Of a stretch of DNA of 63,450 nucleotides, positions 36,346 through 44,992 are shown piece after piece. The position numbers and the translations under genes are program-made. This DNA is from an uncultured Clostridia bacterium. GTDB lineage: Bacteria; Bacillota; Clostridia; TANB77; CAG-508. Under the pieces are notes generated by a model. That model was not told the DNA's origin. It did not search any database and saw nothing but the letters and a program-made list of their open reading frames with translations. Numbering within the stretch: position 1 is the stretch's first letter; each line of letters begins with the position of its first letter. The stretch spans positions 1-63,450 of the forward strand of contig CAKPRW010000001.1 of NCBI GenBank assembly GCA_934183045.1, in the 5' to 3' direction.

Positions 36346-37422
36346 TTATATTATATTATTCTTTATCCTTAATTTTTTTATTTTATTTTTCAAACCATTA
36401 TTTTTTAATAAATGAAATAATAATACTTTTATTTTGATAATTAATTTTATTTTATTAAAATTAATTATATTAGTTTTATGATTTTTTGAAATTTTATTTA
36501 TATTAATTGAATATTTTTTTAATGAACAGTCTAAAACATGTATATAAATCTTTGCACTTATTGAATATAAATTTACTTTGTTACCCACAATATGTAAACT
36601 GTTTTTTTGTTCTGAAAAGCTATTGGCGTATTTTATTATAAATTGATTAAGATCTTTAATGCCTAGTAAATTTTCATTTGTATATATAATAATATCTGTC
36701 GTTTGCATTATAATTTGTTTGAAAAAAGTTCTATTCTTACAATTTTTAATTCTAATAAATATAATATCAAATTTCTTTTTTTCTTTATCTAAAAAATTTT
36801 TAATTTCATTTTTGTTTTTTATTTTAAAATTATTATAATAATAATTTTTAATTTTTATATTTTGAGAATAATTTACATTAATATTTTTATTATTATTTAT
36901 ATTTATTATTAATATTTTTTTATTTATCAAATATTTAATAATTGTTTTTATAATTAAATCATTTTTATCAATTTCTTCTCCACATATTAATATTATTTTT
37001 TTATTTATATTTTTATTTAAATTATTATTTTTAATGTTTTCTTTATTTGATATTTTTTCATTTTTTAAAATATTAAATATTATACTATAATTAATGTTTT
37101 TTAATTGATATACTTTTTTCAACCCTATTTCTTTTAAATTGTCATATTGTTTTTTTTCATTATTTTTTAATATAATTATTATTTCTATTTTGTTATTAAT
37201 TTCTTTTATATGTTTCACTAATTTTTCTAATTTTATTTTTCCTGGTATTTTACTATTAATTATAATTGTATCTATGTTTTTATTTTTTTCTAATATTTCT
37301 ATAATTGCTTCCCTATATTGAATATCTTTACTTATTACCTCATATTCGTTTCTTTGTTTTAATAATTGATTAATCTGAGGATTATTTAGTGCTGTTACTA
37401 TCTTCTTCTTTTTTTCCTTCAA
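36346..37422 (-). CDS. Receiver-like/ParA-type (CpaE-like) protein lacking Walker A
   Basis: A 358-residue protein, extremely rich in Ile, Asn and Lys. The N-terminal ~115 residues resemble a receiver-like fold (KIVTALNN, IDTIIINSKI, IEIIIILKN, KKVYQL), as in CpaE/TadZ proteins. The C-terminal part resembles a ParA/MinD-type ATPase (KIILICG, FDIIFIRI, TDIIIYTNENLLGIKDLN, SLHIVGNKVN), but the place of the P-loop reads CGEEIDKNDLIIKT, without GxGK[ST], so nucleotide binding is doubtful. TTG start at 37422 with AAAGGAAG upstream, overlapping the VirB4 3' end by 41 bp (co-translation likely). It may position the secretion machine, or be decaying itself. Confidence 0.6.
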   Translation of the reverse strand: MKEKKKKIVTALNNPQINQLLKQRNEYEVISKDIQYREAIIEILEKNKNIDTIIINSKIPGKIKLEKLVKHIKEINNKIEIIIILKNNEKKQYDNLKEIGLKKVYQLKNINYSIIFNILKNEKISNKENIKNNNLNKNINKKIILICGEEIDKNDLIIKTIIKYLINKKILIININNNKNINVNYSQNIKIKNYYYNNFKIKNKNEIKNFLDKEKKKFDIIFIRIKNCKNRTFFKQIIMQTTDIIIYTNENLLGIKDLNQFIIKYANSFSEQKNSLHIVGNKVNLYSISAKIYIHVLDCSLKKYSININKISKNHKTNIINFNKIKLIIKIKVLLFHLLKNNGLKNKIKKLRIKNNII

Positions 37423-39211
37423 TAATCTTCCTTTCTAATTCAGAGCATTCTACCTTTGTTAATATATGATCTTCACTAACAAACATTAAGCACTCTCCTC
37501 TTTTTAAAGATTTAATTTCTATTTTCTCTTTTTCAGATAAATTAGAATATTCAGATAGAATTTTTATGTTCTCTTCTTCCAATGAGAAAAATGTTTTTAT
37601 GCTAGAATTATTTAATATACTTTTTCCATATGTTCCATTATCTAAGCTAAATATGTCAGAAATATCTTGAGTAATAGCTACCCCACTTCCACTGTATTTT
37701 CTTATAGTTTTAAAAATCTTATATATAAAACTAGCCACTTCTTTATTTGATGTTACTCCTATTAGTCTCCATATTTCATCTAAATATATTGCTTTTTTGT
37801 CCTTTCTATTTTCTTTTATTTTATCCCAAAAAATATCTGTAAAAAGATACATTCCATATTTTAAATTTTCTTCACCTAAATCATAAACATCAGCAATTAT
37901 TAAACTATTATCTAATTCTATGTTTGTATAATTGTTAAAAAATTTCATCGATCCCTTTACAAAAGGAATTAATTTAATTTGAAACCTTTTTGTTCTTTTA
38001 TCATTTCCAAGTATATTATATAAATCTTCTAGTATAGGCATATCTTTTGAATTTTTAAATATTTTCTTATTGTTTTTATTCTTTTCTTTATATAAAGTAT
38101 TATCATCAAATGTAATATTTTTTTCTTTATAAGTTTCTATTATTTTTTCCTCTATTAAAGCCTTTTCTTCTTCATCTAATTCTCCAAAAATCAAGTTGAA
38201 AAATCCTATTAATTTTCCTATTTTAGTAGCTAAATATCCACTCTCTCCATCTTCTATACTTTCTTTTCTAATATCTAAAATATTTATATATGTATTTGAA
38301 TTAGGTCCTATTTTTATTTGAGTTCCTTTTAATTCTTTACATAAATTACTATATTCTCTTTCTGGATCAATAACGTATTGCGTTATACCAAGTAACTTAT
38401 ACCTTAATATTAGTAGCTTCGTATAAAACGATTTTCCTGCTCCACTTGTACCAAAAATACACATATTCGCATTCTTATATTTTTGAGTATCATATCTGTC
38501 TATGAAAACTAAAGAATTATTATATATATTTGTTCCTATAAATATACCTTCCTGATCAAAAATCGTTGATGAAATGAAAGAATATGTTGAAATTAGTCCA
38601 CTTGTTAGTATATTTCTTCTAGCTGATCTTTTTATGAAATCTGGATTATTCATTAATGGTAAACATGATTTAAATAATTCTTCTTGTCTAAAATTTGCTC
38701 TAATTGTTTGCATTCCTTTACTTTGTGTTATTCCTTCAACCTTATTCAGAAAATACTCTAATTCCTTTATATCTTCTGAATATAAATTTATGTAAATATA
38801 TAAAAAATAAATATCTTCATTATTTATTTGAATTTCTTTTCTTATATATTTAGCATCATTATAAGTAAATGCAGCTATATCAATATCCTGTCTGTTTTGA
38901 TTTCCTTCTTTTAACTCCACACCTACATTTCCAATATGATAGGTTAAATCTTTAATTGTTTTATATGGATCTTGTTTTTCATAAAAAATTGATATATTCA
39001 TATTAATATTTGTATCTACTAATGTTTTTAACAATAAATCTGTTTGTTCTCTATAGTAATTCACTATAATTAATCCTGAATAATATAAATTATCAATTTC
39101 TAAATATTTTGGATTTTGAACATTTATATATGATGGACATATTTCATCTTTTAAGTTTAATACTCCATCTAGAAATTTATTTTCTTTCTTATTTAATTTA
39201 ATATTTTTTAT
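37382..39211 (-). CDS. VirB4-type T4SS ATPase with ATA start
   Basis: A 609-residue VirB4/TraE-like ATPase: N-terminal domain, Walker A IFGTSGAGKSFYTKLL, Walker B IYLDEIWRLIG, and motif AITQDISDIF. The frame remains open to an ATA at 39211 that lies 6 nt after AAAAGGAGGT. The first conventional start (GTG 39064) has no ribosome site and would remove 49 residues that fit the family's N-terminus (KENKFLDGVLNLKDEICPSY, then YYSGLIIVNYY). VirB4 powers pilus assembly and substrate transport. It follows the partner gene with 47 bp between and overlaps the next gene. Confidence 0.82.
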   Translation of the reverse strand: MKNIKLNKKENKFLDGVLNLKDEICPSYINVQNPKYLEIDNLYYSGLIIVNYYREQTDLLLKTLVDTNINMNISIFYEKQDPYKTIKDLTYHIGNVGVELKEGNQNRQDIDIAAFTYNDAKYIRKEIQINNEDIYFLYIYINLYSEDIKELEYFLNKVEGITQSKGMQTIRANFRQEELFKSCLPLMNNPDFIKRSARRNILTSGLISTYSFISSTIFDQEGIFIGTNIYNNSLVFIDRYDTQKYKNANMCIFGTSGAGKSFYTKLLILRYKLLGITQYVIDPEREYSNLCKELKGTQIKIGPNSNTYINILDIRKESIEDGESGYLATKIGKLIGFFNLIFGELDEEEKALIEEKIIETYKEKNITFDDNTLYKEKNKNNKKIFKNSKDMPILEDLYNILGNDKRTKRFQIKLIPFVKGSMKFFNNYTNIELDNSLIIADVYDLGEENLKYGMYLFTDIFWDKIKENRKDKKAIYLDEIWRLIGVTSNKEVASFIYKIFKTIRKYSGSGVAITQDISDIFSLDNGTYGKSILNNSSIKTFFSLEEENIKILSEYSNLSEKEKIEIKSLKRGECLMFVSEDHILTKVECSELERKIIEGKKEEDSNSTK

Positions 39212-39258
39212 CTCTCTACCTCCTTTTAAAATATTATTTAATAATTAATTTTTTATAT

Positions 39259-39855
39259 TTATTTTCTTTCATATATAGTATTTTTTATAATATTATTTAA
39301 ATTTTTTCTTGTGTTAAAAAATGAATTAAATAAATTTTTTATTTCTTTTTTACTATTAATTTCCATGACAAAATTTCCACATCTAAATAATGATTCTTTT
39401 ATTTTAAAATATTTTTCTTTTAAATCATTCTTAATAATTTCTTCATAATTATTAAATTGATTTTTTTTATTTATTTGATTTGATATGATGATATAAAAAT
39501 TTTTAGAAGAAGATTTCTTACTTAGATTAATTTCATTTATATATTTTATATAATCTTGTGATATTTCTTGTAAATATCTATTTTGCTTTTTATTTATATT
39601 TTTTTCTATATTTGAAATATGTGGATTTAAATTTTCCTTATTACTTTGAATTAAAATTTGAATATTAAAATTACATGTTTTTAAAAAAGTTTTGTAAGAA
39701 TTTAAAATAGCTTCTTTTTCTAAATCAGACTTTAAATTATAATTAATAGGAATTATTTTTAATATTTTAATATATCTATTATCTTTTAATTTTATAATTC
39801 CACTATTATAAATTTTTTCTATTGGTAACCATTCTTGAGTCGTTTTTTTCTTAAT
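39259..39855 (-). CDS. T4SS VirB4-partner protein with ATT start
   Basis: A 198-residue protein that a standard start-codon scan misses completely. GGAGGTG (39867-39861) lies 5 nt before an in-frame ATT at 39855; no ATG, GTG or TTG is usable. It begins (M)KKKTTQEWLPIEKIYNSG and continues with the pattern NYNLKSDLEKEAILNSY and CNFNIQILIQSNKENL, which matches the same region of the T4SS-2 protein at 59042-60190 (NYDLMSGLEKNSVEQGF; YPIQLYIQTRTVNL). In both systems it directly precedes VirB4. It lacks the membrane anchor of the T4SS-2 version. A consensus promoter lies just upstream. Confidence 0.7.
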   Translation of the reverse strand: MKKKTTQEWLPIEKIYNSGIIKLKDNRYIKILKIIPINYNLKSDLEKEAILNSYKTFLKTCNFNIQILIQSNKENLNPHISNIEKNINKKQNRYLQEISQDYIKYINEINLSKKSSSKNFYIIISNQINKKNQFNNYEEIIKNDLKEKYFKIKESLFRCGNFVMEINSKKEIKNLFNSFFNTRKNLNNIIKNTIYERK

Positions 39856-39876
39856 AATTTCACCTCCATTTTTTGT

Positions 39877-39905
39877 ATTTTACATTATTTTACAATTGTT
39901 GTCAA
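39877..39905 (-). promoter_or_regulatory. Promoter of leftward T4SS-1 operon
   Basis: Minus strand TTGACA (39905-39900), 17 bp, TAAAAT (39882-39877), about 10 bp before the ribosome site of the partner gene. Confidence 0.7.
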
Positions 39906-39975
39906 CCAGTTTTCATCTACTTTTTTCGACATTAGAATTATGTAATTTTTTATTTTTATAAATTTTTAATATTTT

Positions 39976-40005
39976 TTGAATATTTTTTTCTTTTTTGTTC
40001 ATAAT
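39976..40005 (+). promoter_or_regulatory. Possible promoter of a plus-strand non-coding RNA
   Basis: TTGAAT at 39976-39981, 18 bp, CATAAT at 40000-40005, pointing towards the terminator at 40419. Confidence 0.35.
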
Positions 40006-40011
40006 AAAGAT

Positions 40012-40461
40012 ATAAGGTTAATAATAGTTGAGCCAAGAGTAATAATAGATATTAATTTGTTTATTATTATTCGGACAAAGATGTATTATGGTGTATTTAA
40101 TATATTATAATATGTCGGCGAGAAGAGTATATTATGTGTTTGTAGGCTATATTTTTATTTATATTTTTAATCTTTATTAATTATTTATATATGGTCAAAT
40201 TATATGTAATATATTCGAGCTAAGATTATTCTTATATCTAGTTATTTCAAATGGTTGTTATTAGTCCTATATAGGATGAATACAGTTATTTATGGTGTAT
40301 TAATGGTCGAGCAAATGATTAATATATTTGGTAGAAGGCTTATTTATATAGTAATATATATTAGGTTTGAATATTAGGTATATTAGTTTTAGCTAAGATT
40401 ATTATTAGCTTTATAGATTAATGGCAGATAAATTATATATTTATCTGCCATTAAATTTTTT
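40012..40461 (+). ncRNA. Candidate ~450-nt non-coding RNA between T4SS-1 and gyrB
   Basis: No reading frame of note on either strand. The segment is less extreme in A+T than its surroundings and carries a recurring motif: GAGCCAAGAGTAATAATAG (near 40030), GAGCTAAGATTATTCTTA (near 40217) and TAGCTAAGATTATTATTAG (near 40390). It ends in a perfect hairpin with a T run and begins after a plausible promoter. Both gyrB and the T4SS-1 operon run the other way, so the terminator serves neither. Could instead be relic sequence. Confidence 0.35.
40419..40461 (+). terminator. Perfect 14-bp terminator hairpin, plus strand
   Basis: TAATGGCAGATAAA (40419-40432) pairs exactly with 40440-40453 and is followed by AATTTTTT. 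On the minus strand no T run follows, so it is not an obvious gyrB terminator although it touches the gyrB stop. Confidence 0.75.
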
Positions 40462-42388
40462 AAATATCTAGATTCTTTACATATTTTGCATTTTTTTGTA
40501 TAAATTCTCTTCTTGGTTCAACTTCATCCCCCATTAATAAAGTAAATATTTCATCTGCTTTTATAGCATCATCCATTGTAACTTTTATTAATATTCTCTT
40601 TTCTGGATCCATTGTTGTTTCCCATAATTGTTCTGGATTCATCTCTCCTAAACCTTTATATCTTTGTAATCCTAGTTGTTCTCTAGTTATTCCCTTTTCT
40701 TCTAATTCTTTATATGCTTTTTCCAAATCCTCATCTGTATAACAATAAAGATCTTCCATTCCTTTTTTAGATAGTTTATATAATGGTGGTTGCGCTAGAT
40801 ATACATTTCCATTTTCAATTAAAGGTCTCATATATCTAAAGAAGAAAGTTAACAATAAAGTTCTAATATGCGCACCATCAACATCGGCATCAGCCATTAT
40901 AATTACTTTTCCATATCTTATTTTTGTTATATCAAAATCAGGACCAATTCCAGCTCCTACAGCTAATATAACAGGATTTAATTTGTCATTTCCATAAATT
41001 TTATCAGCTCTTGCTTTTTCAACATTTAACATTTTTCCCCATAAAGGTAAAATTGCTTGGAATTTTCTGTCTCTTCCCTGTTTTGCACTTCCTCCTGCAG
41101 AATCTCCCTCAACTATATAAACTTCACATTCATCTGCATTTTTACTACTACAATCAGCTAATTTACCTGGTAATGTTGATGTTTCTAATGAGTTTTTCTT
41201 TCTTACTAATTCTCTTGCTTTTCTAGCAGCTTCTCTTGCACGAGATGCGCTAATACATTTCTCTAATATTGATTTTGCTACATTTGGATTTTCTTCTAAG
41301 AATGTTGATAAAGATTCATTTACCATACTTTGTACAACACCTGTTACTTCACTATTTCCTAATTTTGTTTTAGTTTGTCCTTCAAATTGAGGTTCCTTTA
41401 CCTTTACTGATACTACTGCTGTAATTCCTTCTCTTATGTCTTCCCCTTGTAAATTGTTATCTTTTTCTTTTAAGATATTATGACTTCTAGCATAATCATT
41501 AAATACTTTTGTTAATGATCTTTTAAATCCTTCTAAGTGTGTACCACCTTCTATTGTGTTTATGTTATTTACAAATGTATATATATTTTCAGAATAACTT
41601 GATGTATATTGTATAGCAATTTCTACTGGTACTTCTCCATTTTTTTCTATATAAATAGGAGTTTTATTCAATTTTTCTTTATTTTTATTTAAAAATTCTA
41701 CAAATGAAATTAAACCACCTTCAAAACAAAATTCAGCTTTTTTAGGAGTTTCTTCCCTTTTGTCTTCAATTGTTATTTTTAAACCTTTTGTTAAAAATGC
41801 TATTTCTCTAAATCTTTTTTCTAAAACTTCATATTCATAATCAAGACTTTCAAAAATTGTATCATCTGCTAAAAATCTAACTTTTGTTCCTGTTCCTTTT
41901 GCTTCCCCTATTACTTCTAGTTTTTGAGTAGTCTTTCCTTTTTCAAATTTCATTTGATATAGTTTTCCATCTCTTTTTATCATTACTTCAGTCCATGTAG
42001 ATAAAGCATTAACTACTGATGCACCAACTCCATGAAGACCTCCTGATACTTTATATCCACTATCTCCACCAAATTTTCCACCTGCATGTAATACTGTATA
42101 TACTGTTTCCGCAGTAGATATTTTTGTTTTAGGATGTATTTCTACTGGTATCCCTCTCCCATTATCTTCTACACTAATAATATTTCCAGGTTCTATTACT
42201 ACATTTATTTCTGTACAATATCCAGCTAATGCTTCATCAACACCATTATCGACAATTTCATATACACAATGATGTAATCCTCTTACAGAAGTACTTCCTA
42301 TATACATACCTGGTCTTTTTCTTACTGCTTCAAGACCTTCTAATACTTGTATTTGTTCTGCCCCATATTTATGATCATATTTTTCCAT
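40460..42388 (-). CDS. gyrB: DNA gyrase subunit B
   Basis: A complete 642-residue GyrB: GHKL ATPase (EIVDNGVDEALAGYC, DNGRGIPV, GGLHGVGASVVNALS), transducer domain, and TOPRIM domain (EGDSAGGSAKQGRDR, MADADVDGAHI), ending in the C-terminal IQKNAKYVKNLDI. It lies 24 bp after recF and probably shares its transcript. Confidence 0.98.
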   Translation of the reverse strand: MEKYDHKYGAEQIQVLEGLEAVRKRPGMYIGSTSVRGLHHCVYEIVDNGVDEALAGYCTEINVVIEPGNIISVEDNGRGIPVEIHPKTKISTAETVYTVLHAGGKFGGDSGYKVSGGLHGVGASVVNALSTWTEVMIKRDGKLYQMKFEKGKTTQKLEVIGEAKGTGTKVRFLADDTIFESLDYEYEVLEKRFREIAFLTKGLKITIEDKREETPKKAEFCFEGGLISFVEFLNKNKEKLNKTPIYIEKNGEVPVEIAIQYTSSYSENIYTFVNNINTIEGGTHLEGFKRSLTKVFNDYARSHNILKEKDNNLQGEDIREGITAVVSVKVKEPQFEGQTKTKLGNSEVTGVVQSMVNESLSTFLEENPNVAKSILEKCISASRAREAARKARELVRKKNSLETSTLPGKLADCSSKNADECEVYIVEGDSAGGSAKQGRDRKFQAILPLWGKMLNVEKARADKIYGNDKLNPVILAVGAGIGPDFDITKIRYGKVIIMADADVDGAHIRTLLLTFFFRYMRPLIENGNVYLAQPPLYKLSKKGMEDLYCYTDEDLEKAYKELEEKGITREQLGLQRYKGLGEMNPEQLWETTMDPEKRILIKVTMDDAIKADEIFTLLMGDEVEPRREFIQKNAKYVKNLDI

Positions 42389-42412
42389 TTAACTTCCTCC
42401 TTATTGGTAAAA

Positions 42413-43486
42413 TTAATTTTCATTAAAAACTTTACCATCTTTTACATTATATATTAAAACGTTTTTATTTTCAATATCAAATTTTTCTGTACACGTAATA
42501 ATAATTTGAGTATCTTTGATATTCTTTAAAAAATGTTTTCTTCTACTTTCATCTAATTCTGACATAAAATCATCTAATAATAAAATAGGATTTTCTCCAG
42601 TTTCTTCATATATAATATTAAGTTCTGATAATTTCAAAGATAATATTGCCGTTCTATGTTGACCTTGTGAACCATATATACTTACTTCTTTATCATTAAT
42701 GTATATCACAAAATCGTCTCTATGAATCCCTTTTGTTGTATACCCTTTTATTATATCTAATTTTCTTCTTTGTTTTAATAAGTTAACATATTCTTCTTTA
42801 CTTTTGCATTCCGAAATATATTTAATATCAATTTTTTCTTTTTTATTTGTAATATTTTCATGAATTTTTTCTATTTTTTCTTCTATTTTATTTATAAAGT
42901 TATTTCTATAATTAAAAATATTAATTGCATATTCTGCCAATTTTTCATCCCATATATCTAATAAATTTTCATCTTTTTTCTCTTCTCGTATTTGCCTTAA
43001 ATAATTATTTCTTTGTTCTAACGTTTTTAAGTATAAATTCAAATTATACATATAATTAGGTTTTAATTGGCTAATCATTATATCTAAAAATCTTCTTCTA
43101 TTTTGAGGTCCACCTTTTAAAATATTTATATCATCTGGTGTAAAAATAACAATATTTATATTTCCTAATAATTCACTCAATTTTTTTAATTTTATTCCAT
43201 TTACAAATACACTTTTTTTATTTTCTAATTCTATTTTTATTTTTCCATCTCTATCTAATTTTTCAAAAAACACTTCTACCATAGCATTTTTTTCATTTAA
43301 ATTAATCATTTCTTTATCTTTTTTTGCTCTAAAAGATTTTCCCATACTGCTTAAGAAAATAGATTCTATTATATTAGTTTTTCCTTGTGCATTTTCACCA
43401 TAAAAAATATTTATATTTTTATTTAAATTAATTTCTTCCTCTTTATAATTTCTAAAATTATTTATCTTTACTTTTTTTATCCACAT
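42413..43486 (-). CDS. recF: DNA replication and repair protein RecF
   Basis: A 357-residue SMC-like ATPase: Walker A GENAQGKTN, signature GSQGQHRTAILSLKL, Walker B PILLLDDFMSELD. RecF works with RecO and RecR in gap repair. The ATG at 43486 is overlapped by a perfect DnaA box on the other strand. The small S4-domain gene (yaaA) that often sits between dnaN and recF in Firmicutes is not present. Confidence 0.95.
   Translation of the reverse strand: MWIKKVKINNFRNYKEEEINLNKNINIFYGENAQGKTNIIESIFLSSMGKSFRAKKDKEMINLNEKNAMVEVFFEKLDRDGKIKIELENKKSVFVNGIKLKKLSELLGNINIVIFTPDDINILKGGPQNRRRFLDIMISQLKPNYMYNLNLYLKTLEQRNNYLRQIREEKKDENLLDIWDEKLAEYAINIFNYRNNFINKIEEKIEKIHENITNKKEKIDIKYISECKSKEEYVNLLKQRRKLDIIKGYTTKGIHRDDFVIYINDKEVSIYGSQGQHRTAILSLKLSELNIIYEETGENPILLLDDFMSELDESRRKHFLKNIKDTQIIITCTEKFDIENKNVLIYNVKDGKVFNEN
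43477..43485 (+). promoter_or_regulatory. Perfect DnaA box over the recF start codon
   Basis: TTATCCACA, 9 of 9; its complement supplies the ATG TGG ATA start of recF. Confidence 0.6.
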
Positions 43487-43509
43487 ATTATTTCTCCATT
43501 TTGTGTATA

Positions 43510-43860
43510 AACCATTTTTGATATTTCTATTTTTTTCTATTTTTTCCTATTTTTTTCTTTTTTTTTCTATTTTTTCCTATTTTTTTGATTTTCCACTTTA
43601 TTTTTTATTTATGAAATTATATTAATAAAAAATAAAATCGCCTTATTTTGGATTCTCACGCTTCGTTTTTTATTTAAATATTTCATTTTTTTAAAATCTT
43701 TTTTTTTCTAATTTATTCTATTTTATTCTTTTTTTTTCTAATTTATTCTATTTTTTAATATTTAATTTTTCAACTTTTTTATCCACTTTTAATGCATTAT
43801 TTGTGGATAACTTTATCCACAAATAAATATTAAAGGCAGAATTTCTTCTACCTTTTTTAC
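43510..43860. other. recF-dnaN gap: pyrimidine tracts and DnaA-box cluster
   Basis: No gene. On the plus strand 43530-43590 alternates TTTTTTTCTA and TTTTTTCCTA units, and 43700-43760 holds two copies of a ~27-nt unit with TTTTTTTCTAATTTATTCTA. Then come three DnaA boxes: TTATCCACT (43779), TGTGGATAA (43802) and TTATCCACA (43813); the last two form an inverted pair. Close to dnaN is a hairpin (AAAGGTAGAA/TTCTGCCTTT, 43831-43856) just past its stop. Confidence 0.6.
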
Positions 43861-44978
43861 TATTCTTCTTTTAATCTTATTGGTAAAATCATATATGTAT
43901 AATCATTGTTATCTATTGACTTAATTAAACATGGAGATATACTTGTTCCAAATTCTATATATACCTCTTCATCTTCTATTGCTTTTAAACTATCTAAAAA
44001 ATATTTAGGATTAAATCCAGCTTCTAAGTTTTTACCTTCTGTTGCAACATATAATTCTTCTTTTGCATCTCCAGTTTGATTTGTACAAGAAATTGTTACT
44101 TTTCCTATATCAACATTTACTTTTACTGGATATTTTTTTTCTTTTTCTATTGAAGATGATGAAATCAAACTAATTCTTTCAAAACTATCTTGTATATTAT
44201 TTTTGCTAACTTTCACTCTTGTCTCCCAATTACTTGGTATAACATTTTTATAATTTAAAAATTCTCCATCTAAAATTCTTGTTACTATTTTACAGTTGTC
44301 CATTTCAAATAATGCTTGATTTTTTGAAATACCTATTTTTATTGTTTCAAATGAATCTGATATTATTTTATTTACTTCATTTAATGTTTTTCCTGGTATT
44401 ACAGCACTAAAATTATTTGTTTGTTTATTTAAATAAATACTTCTTAATGCTAATCTAAAACCATCAACTGCAACTAAATTTAATTTATTGTTTTCCACTT
44501 CGAATAAACAACCTGTGAATATCGGTCTACTTTCTTCTGTGCTAACTGCAAATATTGTTTTTCTTATCATATTTTTTAAAATATTTTGATCAATTTCTAT
44601 AGAATTTTCTACTTCTATCTTTGGTAATTCTGGAAATTCTTCTGGATTCATAGTAGCTAATTTATATAAAGAACCTTCACATTCTATTTCTAATAAATTT
44701 TTTTCATTTAAAGTTATACTTATTTCTGTATCTGGTAATTTTCTTATTATTTCACTAAACATTATTGCATTTACAACTGTACTTCCTTGTTCTTTTACAT
44801 CACATTCCATTACATATTCTATACCAATTTCTAAATCATATGTTGTTAATTTTATTTCATTTTCATTTGTTTGAATTAATATTCCTTCTAGTATAGGCAT
44901 TGTTGTTTTAGATGCAACTCCTTTTACTACGGAATTTATTGCTTTTAGTATTTTGTCTTTGTAACAAACAATTTTCAT
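43860..44978 (-). CDS. dnaN: DNA polymerase III beta subunit (sliding clamp)
   Basis: A 372-residue clamp with the normal three-domain length; readable family landmarks include KTTMPILEGILI, AVSTEESRPIFTGCLF, LVAVDGFRLALR and the C-terminal YMILPIRL. It follows dnaA with the origin unwinding region in the 321-bp gap between them. Confidence 0.97.
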   Translation of the reverse strand: MKIVCYKDKILKAINSVVKGVASKTTMPILEGILIQTNENEIKLTTYDLEIGIEYVMECDVKEQGSTVVNAIMFSEIIRKLPDTEISITLNEKNLLEIECEGSLYKLATMNPEEFPELPKIEVENSIEIDQNILKNMIRKTIFAVSTEESRPIFTGCLFEVENNKLNLVAVDGFRLALRSIYLNKQTNNFSAVIPGKTLNEVNKIISDSFETIKIGISKNQALFEMDNCKIVTRILDGEFLNYKNVIPSNWETRVKVSKNNIQDSFERISLISSSSIEKEKKYPVKVNVDIGKVTISCTNQTGDAKEELYVATEGKNLEAGFNPKYFLDSLKAIEDEEVYIEFGTSISPCLIKSIDNNDYTYMILPIRLKEE

Positions 44979-44992
44979 TTTGGTTCCTCCTT

